Assembly: GCA_025362235.1 (NCBI GenBank) | Contig: JANYGZ010000005.1 | Span: 51,857 to 115,856 of the forward strand | DNA length: 64,000 nucleotides | DNA from: Ferruginibacter sp. | GTDB taxonomy: Bacteria; Bacteroidota; Bacteroidia; Chitinophagales; Chitinophagaceae | Direction: 5' to 3' | Part shown: piece after piece, positions 19,508 to 28,078 of the stretch | How positions within the stretch are numbered: the first letter of the stretch is position 1 | Layout of the letters: every line of letters starts with the position of its first letter | Notes under the pieces: model-generated | Databases searched by the model: none | The model's input: the letters and a program-made list of their open reading frames with translations, nothing else | What the model was told of the DNA's origin: nothing | Program-made: the position numbers and the translations under genes

Positions 19508-19551
19508 AAAAAAAGGACAAATCGGTTTTAATACTAATTTGTCCTTTTTTT
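19508..19551 (+). terminator. intrinsic terminator of tRNA-Gln
   Basis: A 15-base arm AAAAAAAGGACAAAT pairs exactly with ATTTGTCCTTTTTTT across a 14-base loop, immediately after the tRNA. The A and T runs make it potentially bidirectional. Confidence 0.88.
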
Positions 19552-19705
19552 ATTTTCGCTAAAACCCTTTCCGTATATATCATTTCTATTTTCCTTTTTG
19601 TATCTGCTAAACACCATTCAACATTTCTATAATTTTTAAACATAATGCTTCCTGTATTGTTTAGTTATAAATAACTTACTCATGTAGAAAGGAATAGCAG
19701 ATGGA

Positions 19706-19975
19706 ATGGCAGGAACGATACCTTTTAATATTAAGGTGCTTGACAATCTGCAAAACAAAGGATATAAATTTGTACAGGTAAAAGGTCTTACAATTGATAA
19801 GCACCTCGATTATGTAGAACCCTATTATTTATTGCTCGTTCCTTTAATGGAACTCCCCACTGAAACAATATGGAAAGATATATACGAACCCATAAAAAGT
19901 GAACTGTTGTACAAGTGGGCTTCCGAACCTGACGAGCACACACAAGTTGTAATTTTAAATAATTTATACAAATAA
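19706..19975 (+). CDS. small conserved-looking hypothetical protein
   Basis: An 89-residue soluble protein I do not recognise, with alternating strands and one helix (LVPLMELPTETIWKDIYEPI) and no signal peptide. It begins one of three tightly packed plus-strand genes: only three bases separate its stop from the SRPBCC gene, which argues that it is real. An alternative ATG lies five bases upstream in another frame. Confidence 0.55.
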   Translation: MAGTIPFNIKVLDNLQNKGYKFVQVKGLTIDKHLDYVEPYYLLLVPLMELPTETIWKDIYEPIKSELLYKWASEPDEHTQVVILNNLYK

Positions 19976-19978
19976 CCA

Positions 19979-20485
19979 ATGGCTACTTTTTCGTTAAAAA
20001 CAGTACAGTGCATTCCTGTTGACTTAGATATGGCCTGGGAATTTTTCAGCAGCCCTGCCAACCTTAAAACCATAACGCCTGACAACCTGGGTTTTCAGAT
20101 TTTATCCAAACATCATGGCAGCAGCATGTATCCGGGGCAGATTATTGAATACAAGGTAAAGCCAGTTTTGGGTATTCCCATTTACTGGATGACAGAAATA
20201 ACACATGTACAGGATAAAAGATATTTTGTAGATGAACAACGCTTTGGCCCTTATCAGCTCTGGCATCATCAACATCATTTTAAAATAATTGAAGGTGGTG
20301 TTGAAATGACAGATATTGTACATTACAGAAACCCTCTTGGTTTTTTGGGTAATATTGCAAATGGCTTATTTGTAAAAAAACAGCTTAGGCAAATTTTTGA
20401 ATTCCGTTTTAAGAAAGTAGAGGAATTATTTGGTAAATGGAAAGGTGTACAATTAAATTCAGTGGAGTTTAACAAAGCTGCTTAA
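19979..20485 (+). CDS. SRPBCC-fold (START-like) ligand-binding protein
   Basis: A 168-residue protein with the helix-grip layout of the SRPBCC superfamily: an N-terminal strand, the helical PVDLDMAWEFFSSPANLKTITP motif, a curved sheet containing GQIIEYKVKPVLGIPIYWMTEIT, and a long C-terminal amphipathic helix (FEFRFKKVEELFG). These proteins bind hydrophobic ligands or act as cyclases; the ligand here is unknown. It sits in a run with a small hypothetical gene and a SAP-type gene and next to two SDR-fold enzymes, a grouping common in this phylum. Confidence 0.8.
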   Translation: MATFSLKTVQCIPVDLDMAWEFFSSPANLKTITPDNLGFQILSKHHGSSMYPGQIIEYKVKPVLGIPIYWMTEITHVQDKRYFVDEQRFGPYQLWHHQHHFKIIEGGVEMTDIVHYRNPLGFLGNIANGLFVKKQLRQIFEFRFKKVEELFGKWKGVQLNSVEFNKAA

Positions 20486-20491
20486 GACAGT

Positions 20492-21082
20492 ATGAAGAAT
20501 AAACGCCCTTTAATTACACATGTTACTTCAGGCAAAGACCTAACAAAATGGTACTGGTTAAAAGAGGAATTAGTAACTTATTGTAAATTAAAGAGCATCT
20601 CTTACGCCGGTGATAAATTTGAAATATTGGAAAGAATCTCAAACAGCCTTGATAAAAAAATAGTAACCACAAAAAAGATAAAAAAGACCACTTCAGCATT
20701 TGATTGGCATAACAGCCACTTAACACTTACCACAAAAATTACCGATAGTTATAAGAATACCCAAAATGTAAGGCGCTTTTTTACAAGTCAATGTGGTAAT
20801 CAATTTCATTTCAGTATCCCTTTTATGGCCTGGATGAAAAAGCATGTTGGAAAAAATTTAAATGCGGCTGTTACAGAATGGAAGAAGTTAAATAAACAGC
20901 AAAAAGATAAAAAATTCAAAAGCACAATTCCTCCTCATAATCAATACAACCAGTACGTCAGGGATTTTTTTGAAGATAATCCAAACGCTTCATTAAATGA
21001 TGCAAGAACTTGCTGGAAATTGAAACGTTCCCTGCCGCTTCAATTTCATAAGTATGAAAAAACTGATTTACAATTAAAGTAA
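20492..21082 (+). CDS. SAP-domain/DUF6434-like protein
   Basis: A 196-residue basic protein. The first ~55 residues (LTKWYWLKEELVTYCKLKSISYAGDKFEILERI) resemble a SAP helix-extension-helix, often nucleic-acid binding. The next ~60 (FDWHNSHLTLTTKITDSYKNTQNVRRFF) resemble DUF6434. The C-terminal half (YNQYVRDFFEDNPNASLNDARTCWKLKRSLP) looks like a second helical module repeated in such proteins. It starts six bases after the SRPBCC gene. The role is unknown; a DNA-associated function is inference only. Confidence 0.62.
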   Translation: MKNKRPLITHVTSGKDLTKWYWLKEELVTYCKLKSISYAGDKFEILERISNSLDKKIVTTKKIKKTTSAFDWHNSHLTLTTKITDSYKNTQNVRRFFTSQCGNQFHFSIPFMAWMKKHVGKNLNAAVTEWKKLNKQQKDKKFKSTIPPHNQYNQYVRDFFEDNPNASLNDARTCWKLKRSLPLQFHKYEKTDLQLK

Positions 21083-21087
21083 TCCTT

Positions 21088-21804
21088 CTAAATTGACTGG
21101 TGGTTAAATGGCTGAATCACCATTTCGCTCACCACAGCACTTGTTGGCTGCTGGCATAAAAACCAAATCGCTTTTGCAGCTTCTTCTGCCATCACCATTT
21201 TATCACGCTGTACCTTTAAATCAATCATATCCCTAAAAGGCGTATCCACACCACCGAGAAATAAATTGGTGATGCGTATTTCGGTACGTTTTATTTCTTC
21301 CCTGATGCTTTGCATCATCCCCACCAACCCATATTTGGAAGCGCTGTAAGCAGCAGCACCCGCCATGGGTACTTTACCCAGTATACCGGGGATATTTATT
21401 ATCAAACCTTTTTTTGGTTCTTTCATCTTTGGCAGAAAAGCTTTTACCAAAAGAAACGGACCATACAAATTATAATTGAGCGTCTGTAAAAATTCTGTTT
21501 CGCTTAATGCTTCGCTTTGTTTGATGATGCCGATGCCTGCTGCATTCAGCAATACATCTATCGTTGCATATTGGGTGAAGAAGTTTTCTTTTAATGTCGC
21601 CACCTCTTCTGGCTTGCTGATATCCAGCGCAAAAATTTTATCACTGCTGAGTTTTATTTCATCGGCAAGCGACTGCAGTTTTTCTTTATTTCTTGCAGCA
21701 AGAAAAAGATTGGCACCGCTGGCTGCCAGTAGTTTGGCTGTTTTGCTGCCAATGCCGCCGGTGGCACCGATGATCAATATATTCTTATCCTTAACTAATT
21801 CCAT
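21088..21804 (-). CDS. SDR-family oxidoreductase (classical)
   Basis: A 238-residue Rossmann enzyme. The cofactor motif GATGGIG is at residues 13-19, NAAG near 88-91, and the catalytic YSASK follows GAAA in the second half. The absence of an acidic residue at the end of strand 2 and the AARN phrase suggest NADP(H) preference. The substrate cannot be inferred. It converges with the SAP/DUF6434 gene (5 bases apart) and diverges from the next SDR-fold gene with only 68 bases between the starts, suggesting shared control. Confidence 0.88.
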   Translation of the reverse strand: MELVKDKNILIIGATGGIGSKTAKLLAASGANLFLAARNKEKLQSLADEIKLSSDKIFALDISKPEEVATLKENFFTQYATIDVLLNAAGIGIIKQSEALSETEFLQTLNYNLYGPFLLVKAFLPKMKEPKKGLIINIPGILGKVPMAGAAAYSASKYGLVGMMQSIREEIKRTEIRITNLFLGGVDTPFRDMIDLKVQRDKMVMAEEAAKAIWFLCQQPTSAVVSEMVIQPFNHQSI

Positions 21805-21872
21805 ATATGTTGGTTTATTTCCTTAAACAATACAGCCTATGTATTGTTTACGATAGAAATAAGTTTTCGCCA

Positions 21873-23309
21873 ATGAATATTTTGCTCACAGGTGCAAATG
21901 GTTATATCGGCCAGCGGCTCATCCCCGTGTTACTGGAGCAGGGGCACACGTTGTATTGCTGTGTGCGGAACAAAATCCGTTTTGAAGCAGAGCATTTGCA
22001 TGAGCAGGTAAAAATTGTGGAGATAGATTTTTTGCAGCCAACTGCGGGTGCAGCCTTGCCAATGAATATTGATGCTGCTTATTACCTCATTCATTCTATG
22101 AGCGGAGGGACAAAAAATTTTGATGAAGCAGAAGCCACCTGTGCTGAAAATTTTATTCAGTTACTGGCACCAACAAATACACAACAAATCATTTACCTCA
22201 GCGGCATCAGCAATGCCAATAAATTATCAAAACACCTGTCATCAAGATTGCAGGTAGAAGAGATACTGGCAAAAAGCAACATACCAATCAGCATTTTACG
22301 GGCGGGCATTATAGTGGGTTCCGGCAGTGCTTCATTTGAAATTATCCGTGATTTAGTGGAGAAGCTTCCTGTGATGATTACACCAAAATGGCTCAATACA
22401 AAATGCCAGCCCATTGCGATAAGGAATGTGGTACAGTTTTTAACAGGCGTATTGCTAAAAGAAAATACTTATCGAAAAATTTTTGATATCGGCGGCCCCG
22501 AAGTACTTACCTACAAACAAATGCTGCTGCAGTTTGCCAAAGTGAGGGGATTAAAACGCAGCATCATCATCATACCTGTAATGACACCAAGGCTTTCCTC
22601 ATACTGGTTATATTTTGTAACTGCCACTTCCTATGCGCTTGCCATCAATTTGGTAAACAGTATGAAGGTAGATGTGGTGTGCAGGCCAAATGATTTGGCA
22701 ACGCAATTGCATATTGAATTACTGCCTTATCAATCTGCCGTGCAACTGGCGTTTGAAAAAATAGAACAGAACCTTGTATGCTCCAGCTGGAAAGATGCTT
22801 TTGTAAGCAGCAACACCCCGCAGCAAATGATGCAGTACATCAATGTGCCCAGCTTTGGCTGTTTTAAAGATTTAAAATTACGGCCCATTACAGAATATGA
22901 AGATGAAGTGTTAAAGAATGTATGGAGCATCGGCGGAGAAAAAGGATGGTACTATGGAAATTCTTTGTGGCGTATACGTGGCACGCTTGATAAAATGGTG
23001 GGTGGTGTTGGCCTGAGCCGTGGACGGACCAATAACAACATTATTAATTCAGGTGATGCACTGGATTTTTGGCGAGTACTGATTGCTGATAAAGAGGATA
23101 AAAGATTATTGCTGTATGCAGAAATGAAATTGCCCGGTGAGGCCTGGCTTGAATTTAAAATCCTGGAAATAAAAAATCAACTGCACCTGCAGCAAACAGC
23201 CACCTTTCGTCCTAAAGGTTTATGGGGACGGCTGTATTGGTTCAGCCTGCTGCCATTTCATTATTTTATTTTTAATGGCATGATTGATAATTTGCTAAGG
23301 AAGCAATGA
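21873..23309 (+). CDS. NAD(P)-binding SDR-like protein with C-terminal DUF2867
   Basis: 478 residues from the ATG at 21,873 (MNILLTGANGYIG), preferred because the Rossmann motif must be close to the N-terminus; upstream codons give an atypical extension. Residues 1-290 form an atypical SDR domain with GANGYIG and YLIHSM/YLSGI phrases. Residues about 330-478 match DUF2867, a domain regularly fused or adjacent to such epimerase-like proteins. Activity is unknown. Confidence 0.85.
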   Translation: MNILLTGANGYIGQRLIPVLLEQGHTLYCCVRNKIRFEAEHLHEQVKIVEIDFLQPTAGAALPMNIDAAYYLIHSMSGGTKNFDEAEATCAENFIQLLAPTNTQQIIYLSGISNANKLSKHLSSRLQVEEILAKSNIPISILRAGIIVGSGSASFEIIRDLVEKLPVMITPKWLNTKCQPIAIRNVVQFLTGVLLKENTYRKIFDIGGPEVLTYKQMLLQFAKVRGLKRSIIIIPVMTPRLSSYWLYFVTATSYALAINLVNSMKVDVVCRPNDLATQLHIELLPYQSAVQLAFEKIEQNLVCSSWKDAFVSSNTPQQMMQYINVPSFGCFKDLKLRPITEYEDEVLKNVWSIGGEKGWYYGNSLWRIRGTLDKMVGGVGLSRGRTNNNIINSGDALDFWRVLIADKEDKRLLLYAEMKLPGEAWLEFKILEIKNQLHLQQTATFRPKGLWGRLYWFSLLPFHYFIFNGMIDNLLRKQ

Positions 23310-23422
23310 TTTTTTTATTTCGCAATCACAAGATGCACTCATTTAAAAAACTTACCTGCCAACAAAGACAAGAATCTTTTTTCATAAAAGATTAGCACTG
23401 TTATTTTCACTTAAAGGATATC

Positions 23423-23465
23423 AAAAGTTTATGGCTGTATCAAATTGATACAGCCATAAACTTTT
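23423..23465. terminator. perfect 43-bp palindrome, probable bidirectional terminator
   Basis: Two perfectly complementary 21-base arms (23,423-23,443 and 23,445-23,465) around a single central A. The outer ends are AAAA/TTTT, so transcripts from both sides would form a long hairpin ending in a short U-run. It lies between the convergent DUF2867 gene and the fasciclin remnant. The arms' length and perfection exceed ordinary terminators. Confidence 0.7.
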
Positions 23466-23483
23466 AATGCAAGATTAAACCTT

Positions 23484-23806
23484 TTATTTAAGCATTAATA
23501 CGGCATCAATTAAATGAACAACACCATTAGTTACTGCAAGGTCAGTTACTGTTACAGTTGCTTTGCCGCCTTTTTCATCTGTTAACATTACTTTGCCTCC
23601 TATAATGGCTGCAGTCAATTTCCCTCCTTGCACTGTTGTTAAAACCGCTTTGCCACCGCCTTTTTTCAATAGCAGCTAAAACCGCTTTTGCATCCACGTT
23701 TCCGGAAACTACATGGTAGGTCAATATGCCTGCAAGTTTTGATTTATTCTCCGGCTTCAATAAATAATCAATGGTACCTGCCGGTAGTTTTGCAAATGCA
23801 ATTTAT
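23484..23806 (-). pseudogene. fasciclin-domain protein remnant (5' truncated, frameshifted)
   Basis: Read on the minus strand, 23,806 downward encodes [32 protein letters not shown] and [13 protein letters not shown], the second half of a fasciclin (FAS1) adhesion domain. At a six-T run (23,661-23,666) the frame changes, and the rest ([17 protein letters not shown], then TDLAVTNGVVHLIDAVLMLK) continues in another frame to the stop at 23,484. Upstream of 23,806 the frame is closed by a stop, and the FAS1 N-terminal half and signal peptide are absent. The gene is therefore both truncated and shifted, and is unlikely to be only a sequencing error. Confidence 0.75.
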
Positions 23807-23865
23807 TTTAATGCCATTTGTACTCTATCTTTATATACTAATGAATAATGTATAAAAATATAGCA

Positions 23866-25128
23866 ATGAAAAAAATCTTTTGTAGTGCCGCATTAATTTC
23901 AACCATAGTTTTTTCTGTAGTAACTTCTTCATTTGCGCAAACTGCTGTAAAACCTGAAACTGCAGAATTAATACTTCCTGCAAAATTTAAGTCGGTATTG
24001 CTGGTGCAAAATATTGGTAAAGCAAGACATATTATAATAACTCCGCAGGGGGGTATTTATGTAAGGCTTGCAAAACCGGTTGATAAAAAAGGAACATTAT
24101 TTTTACAGGAAAGTAATGGCAAAGCTATTGTTAAAAATGGATTTGGTAATTATGGCGGTACAGGAATTTATACGAAAGATGGCTATTTGTATAGTTCCAG
24201 TAACCAGGAAATTTTTCGCTATAAATTAAATGCAAATAACGAAGTGATTGACCCGGATGCACCCGAAAAAATAGTAACAGGCCTCATTGAACGGGGACAG
24301 CACGAAACAAAATCATTGGTATTGGATAATGATGGAAATCTATATGTAAATATCGGCGCTTATTTAAATTCATGTCAGGAAAAAGACAGGCAGAAAGGTT
24401 CTATGGGAATTCCAGGATGCCCTGTATTGGATTCTGCAGGCGGTATATGGATGTTTAAAGCAAATAAGTTAAACCAGGGATACAATGATGGAATACGCTA
24501 TGCTACAGGTTTAAGAAACGTGGTGGGCCTGGACTGGAACCAGCAAAACAACCAGCTTTTTGTTATGCAGCATGGGCGAGACCAGTTGCATGATATTTTT
24601 CCTGATTTGTACACGGTACAGCAATCAGCACTTAACCCGGCTGAATGTATGTATGCCTTAAAAAAAGATGACAATGCAGGATGGCCTTACCTGTACTACG
24701 ATTATGAACAGCATAAAAAAATATTGGCACCGGAATATGGTGGTGATGGAAAAAAAGAAGCCGATAGCAAATATCTTGAACCCGCCGCCGCATATCCTGC
24801 ACACATGGCACCCAACGGATTGCTTTTTTATACCGGCAATCAATTTCCTGCAAAGTATAAAAACGGGGCATTCATCGCTTTTCATGGATCATGGAACAGG
24901 GCACCCGAACCACAGGCAGGTTATTTTGTTGTTTTTCAGCCTTTCAAAGATGGAAAGCCTTTTGGTAACTGGGAAGTGTTTGCAGATAATTTTTCGGGCT
25001 CGCCCAAAAAGACTGCTTCTGGCCGTGCAGACCACCGCCCATGCGGCCTTGCCCAGGGCCCAGATGGGTCGCTATACATAACTGATGATTCAAAAGGATG
25101 TATCTATAAAATAACTTACAACCAATAA
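23866..25128 (+). CDS. secreted PQQ-type sugar/L-sorbosone dehydrogenase-like propeller
   Basis: 420 residues from the ATG at 23,866, which places a clean signal peptide (MKKIFCSAALI... ending FAQ at residue 25). The body is a six-bladed beta-propeller of the soluble glucose/sorbosone dehydrogenase family: RHIIITPQGGIYV, KSLVLDNDGNLYVNIG, YATGLRNVVGLDWN, FVMQHGRDQLHD, FIAFHGSWNRAPEPQAGY and GLAQGPDGSLYITDD are its recurrent blade motifs. Family members oxidise aldoses or other polyols in the periplasm with PQQ. The cytochrome c gene starting five bases downstream is a plausible electron acceptor. No PQQ biosynthesis genes are in the window. Confidence 0.85.
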   Translation: MKKIFCSAALISTIVFSVVTSSFAQTAVKPETAELILPAKFKSVLLVQNIGKARHIIITPQGGIYVRLAKPVDKKGTLFLQESNGKAIVKNGFGNYGGTGIYTKDGYLYSSSNQEIFRYKLNANNEVIDPDAPEKIVTGLIERGQHETKSLVLDNDGNLYVNIGAYLNSCQEKDRQKGSMGIPGCPVLDSAGGIWMFKANKLNQGYNDGIRYATGLRNVVGLDWNQQNNQLFVMQHGRDQLHDIFPDLYTVQQSALNPAECMYALKKDDNAGWPYLYYDYEQHKKILAPEYGGDGKKEADSKYLEPAAAYPAHMAPNGLLFYTGNQFPAKYKNGAFIAFHGSWNRAPEPQAGYFVVFQPFKDGKPFGNWEVFADNFSGSPKKTASGRADHRPCGLAQGPDGSLYITDDSKGCIYKITYNQ

Positions 25129-25133
25129 GAAGC

Positions 25134-25568
25134 ATGAGTAAAAATATTGTATTGATGGGGGTAGCTTTTTTTTTATTAGTAATGACTGCGGCGGGGCAAA
25201 AAAAACAACCCATCAAAGTACAACAACCATCCATTAAAACTTCCATTGCTGCAGGTAAATTGGTGTACAAACAATATTGTTTATCCTGCCATATGGAAGA
25301 TGGGGGAGGTGTAGAAAACATGAACCCTCCATTGATTAAAACCAATTATATAAATGGTGATAAAAGTAAACTGATTGCTATAGTGCTTAAAGGGATTAGT
25401 CAGCAGGAAATTAATGGGGAAACCTATACCAATATAATGGCTTCGTTTAATTTCCTTACAGATAAACAGGTGGCAGATGTACTGACTTATGTGCGTAATA
25501 GTTTCGGCAATAAAAAACCTGCCGTAACTGCTACCGATGTAAAAAATACAAGAAAAAAAATAAAATAA
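25134..25568 (+). CDS. periplasmic c-type cytochrome
   Basis: A 144-residue protein with an N-terminal signal peptide (cleaved near AAG, residue 21) and a single haem-binding CLSCH at residues 49-53. The downstream segment (NIMASFNFLTDKQVADVLTYVRNSF) has the distal Met and the C-terminal helix of class I cytochromes c. The tail is basic and probably disordered. The start lies five bases after the dehydrogenase stop, so the two are co-transcribed, and the protein likely carries electrons from that dehydrogenase. Confidence 0.93.
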   Translation: MSKNIVLMGVAFFLLVMTAAGQKKQPIKVQQPSIKTSIAAGKLVYKQYCLSCHMEDGGGVENMNPPLIKTNYINGDKSKLIAIVLKGISQQEINGETYTNIMASFNFLTDKQVADVLTYVRNSFGNKKPAVTATDVKNTRKKIK

Positions 25569-25735
25569 AATATCGGCACCTTAATTTTTACTTTTATTTA
25601 CACCGCGTTAATTTTTTATCTGTACCTGGAAAAGGCATTTTCTGTTTTGATACAAAAATTAGTTATGTTAAATCTTCTGTTGAATACTTTTCAATTTTAA
25701 AAACCAGATATATTTGGATACTGCAAATCTGCTGA

Positions 25736-26580
25736 ATGAAACATATTTACACCAATAAAGATGCTACTGGCAAAATTGTTTTATTAAAAAATGAAACGCT
25801 ATTTGAACGCTATTACAAAAGCGAATGCAAAGACTATACAATAGTATGGAACAATGGAAATAAACAAACCGTACATATCGATGAAGTTGATTATGAAATA
25901 GCGGCTGGTTGTATTTTGCCCATTATGATGAGTCAGTCCTTCAGGTTTGAACGGCCCGAAGATATTGTTGCATGGCAGTTTAACAGGGAGTTTTATTGCA
26001 TAGTAAACCACGATGCCGAAGTAGGCTGTGTAGGTTTTGTATTTTATGGCCCCACGCCCACAATGTTTATACAATTGGATGCTGCATACATTGAAACGAT
26101 GGGGCGGCTGGTAGTTTTGTTTGAAGAAGAGTTTACTTCTGAAGAAGATATAAAGGAAGAAATGCTGCGGATGCTGCTTGTAAGGCTGATTATTCAAATT
26201 ACAAGGCTTGCAAAAAAACAGTACCTCGGGTCAGAGATGTAATAGAAGAAAAATTCAACCTGGTAAGGCAATACAATTTACTGGTAGAAATACATTATTG
26301 TAAGGCTCACCAGGTGCAGTTTTATGCAGGCCTGCTCAACAAATCGCCTAAAACTATTTCCAACATTTTTTCTTTATTCAGTAAAAAAACACCGTTGCAG
26401 GTTATTCAGGAAAGGATTATCCTGGAGGCTAAGCGGTTATTGTATTATACAGATAAATCCATCAAAGAAATTGCCCATCATCTGGGTTTTGAGGATGCGG
26501 CACACTTCAGTAAATTTTTTAAAAATTGTACTTCACAAAATCCTTCTGAGCTGAAAAAAGTAGTTTATAATAAGAATTAG
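25736..26580 (+). pseudogene. AraC-family transcriptional regulator, single-base frameshift
   Basis: The first frame (25,736-26,242) encodes a cupin-like sensing domain of about 160 residues. At the seven-A run 26,212-26,218 it leaves the gene's natural frame; adding one A continues straight into DVIEEKFNLVRQYNLLVEIHY and a complete AraC DNA-binding domain (TISNIFSLFSKKTPLQVIQERIILEAKRLLYYTDKSIKEIAHHLGFEDAAHFSKFFK) up to 26,578. The restored protein is 281 residues, normal for the family. Because both halves are intact, a homopolymer sequencing error is as likely as a mutation. The position between cytochrome and YHS genes suggests it regulates one or both sides. Confidence 0.82.
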
Positions 26581-26676
26581 GGGAAGAATGTACAAACCTT
26601 AGGGAACTATCGCCATTGCAAGCCATCGTAATTGATGGCATTTTTGTACTGTTAAAATACAGTATAAAACAATTAC

Positions 26677-27111
26677 ATGAAACATTTATTAATTGTAGCT
26701 CTTGCAATATTTTTTGCCATAAGCCTGTCGGCCCAAACAGTTCAATATAACAGCAATAAAGGTATTGCTATAAAAGGCTACGACCCGGTTGCGTACTTCA
26801 TGCAACATAAAGCAGTTGAAGGCAACAAACAGTTTTCAACAGAATGGAGCGGCAGCCAATGGAAATTTATTTCGCAGGCCAACCTTGACAGTTTTAAATT
26901 GGCACCGGAAAAATACGCACCACAATTTGGAGGATACTGTGCCATGGGCGTTAGTGAAAACCATAAAGCACCCACTGACCCGACAGCATGGACGATAGTA
27001 AATGATAAACTGTATTTAAACTATAATGCTTTTGTAAAGGAAATGTGGTTAAAAGATACCATTAACAGAATAAATACGGCTAACACCAACTGGTCATCAT
27101 TGAATAAATAA
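26677..27111 (+). CDS. exported YHS-domain (seleno)protein family member, cysteine form
   Basis: 144 residues: signal peptide to SAQ (residue 20), then the YHS domain with GIAIKGYDPVAYF, Cys88 in FGGYCAMG, and the C-terminal DPTAWTIVNDKLYLNYN and NTNWSSLNK phrases. This matches the exported YHS family whose members in some bacteria carry selenocysteine at the equivalent Cys position; here the codon is a normal cysteine. YHS domains are thought to bind metals or haem, and the function of the family is not settled. It is the first gene of an eight-gene run with short gaps, and a tandem paralogue follows after 27 bases. Confidence 0.85.
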   Translation: MKHLLIVALAIFFAISLSAQTVQYNSNKGIAIKGYDPVAYFMQHKAVEGNKQFSTEWSGSQWKFISQANLDSFKLAPEKYAPQFGGYCAMGVSENHKAPTDPTAWTIVNDKLYLNYNAFVKEMWLKDTINRINTANTNWSSLNK

Positions 27112-27138
27112 TATTTACTATAGAGAATTAATACACAA

Positions 27139-27600
27139 ATGAAAAAAATAATCGCAGCAGTTTTCGTCACTTTATTTACAATGGGTAGTTTAAATGCCCA
27201 GACCGCATTAAGAACAAAAGAGTTTAATCTTGATAAAGGGCTGGCAATACAAGGGTATGACCCAGTTGCTTATTTCACCCAAAATAAAGCAGTAAAAGGA
27301 AACAAACAGTTTGCTGCAATAGCAGAGGGAGCAACTTATTATTTTTCTACTGCCGCCAACAAAGACCTTTTTATAAAAGACTATAAAAAGTATGAGCCTC
27401 AATATGGCGGTTGGTGCGCTTACGCCATGGGCGCCACAAATGAGCGTGTAGAGATTGACCCGGAAACATTTAAAATAATTGATGGCAAGCTCTATCTTTT
27501 TTATCATAGCTGGGTAAATAACACACTTACTAAATGGAACAAAGATGAAATGAATTTAAAAACAGCAGCGGATAAAAACTGGATAAATAAATTTAAATAA
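27139..27600 (+). CDS. second exported YHS-domain protein (tandem paralogue)
   Basis: 153 residues, signal peptide to NAQ (residue 21), then GLAIQGYDPVAYFTQNKAV, Cys93 in YGGWCAYAMG, DPETFKIIDGKLYLFYH and DKNWINKFK. It aligns end to end with the preceding gene (shared GYDPVAYF, KAV-GNKQF, K-LYL and the W-terminal motif) but differs at most other positions, so the duplication is old and the two probably have distinct roles or form a heteromer. The start follows the first copy by 27 bases. Confidence 0.87.
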   Translation: MKKIIAAVFVTLFTMGSLNAQTALRTKEFNLDKGLAIQGYDPVAYFTQNKAVKGNKQFAAIAEGATYYFSTAANKDLFIKDYKKYEPQYGGWCAYAMGATNERVEIDPETFKIIDGKLYLFYHSWVNNTLTKWNKDEMNLKTAADKNWINKFK

Positions 27601-27664
27601 GCTGTTATTGACATAATGTTTTTACAAATTAAAATTCTTTTTACTCAACTGTATAATCAATAAA

Positions 27665-28078
27665 ATGAATCTAAAAATTATATTTTCATGGCTATTGCAA
27701 ATCGCTGCTGCAGTCATTCTTTTGCAAACATTGTATTTTAAATTCACTGCACAACCTGAGTCGGTTGAATTATTTACAAAATTAGGTATTGAGCCATGGG
27801 GCAGGATTGGAACCGGCATTGTTGAACTAATTGCAAGTATTTTACTGCTGGTTCCACCAACTGTTATTATAGGGGCATTGCTGGGTACAGGTTTAATGGC
27901 AGGTGCCATAACACCCCACCTGCTGGTGATTGGTATCGAATCGCAGGGAGACGGTGGACGCCTTTTTATGTTGGCAATTATCGTTTTTGTTTGTTGCCTT
28001 GTTATTTTGTTATTGCATAAACAACAAGCCATTACTATAATTAATAAATTTTTCAACAGATCAATTGCTACTATATGA
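27665..28078 (+). CDS. DoxX-family inner-membrane protein
   Basis: 137 residues with four hydrophobic helices (about 5-25, 50-68, 70-90, 98-118). The IAAAVILLQTLYFKFTAQPESVELFTKLGI and GIVELIASILLL phrases are typical of DoxX/MauE-like membrane proteins linked to redox processes. Its last four bases (ATGA) overlap the start of the next gene, so the two are translationally coupled. It may supply the membrane component of whatever reaction the YHS and DM13 proteins perform; that is inference. Confidence 0.83.
   Translation: MNLKIIFSWLLQIAAAVILLQTLYFKFTAQPESVELFTKLGIEPWGRIGTGIVELIASILLLVPPTVIIGALLGTGLMAGAITPHLLVIGIESQGDGGRLFMLAIIVFVCCLVILLLHKQQAITIINKFFNRSIATI

Noticed and set aside
26677..27600. 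Selenocysteine in the YHS proteins
   Set aside because: The relevant codons are TGT and TGC, both ordinary cysteine, and no SECIS-like stem was seen.
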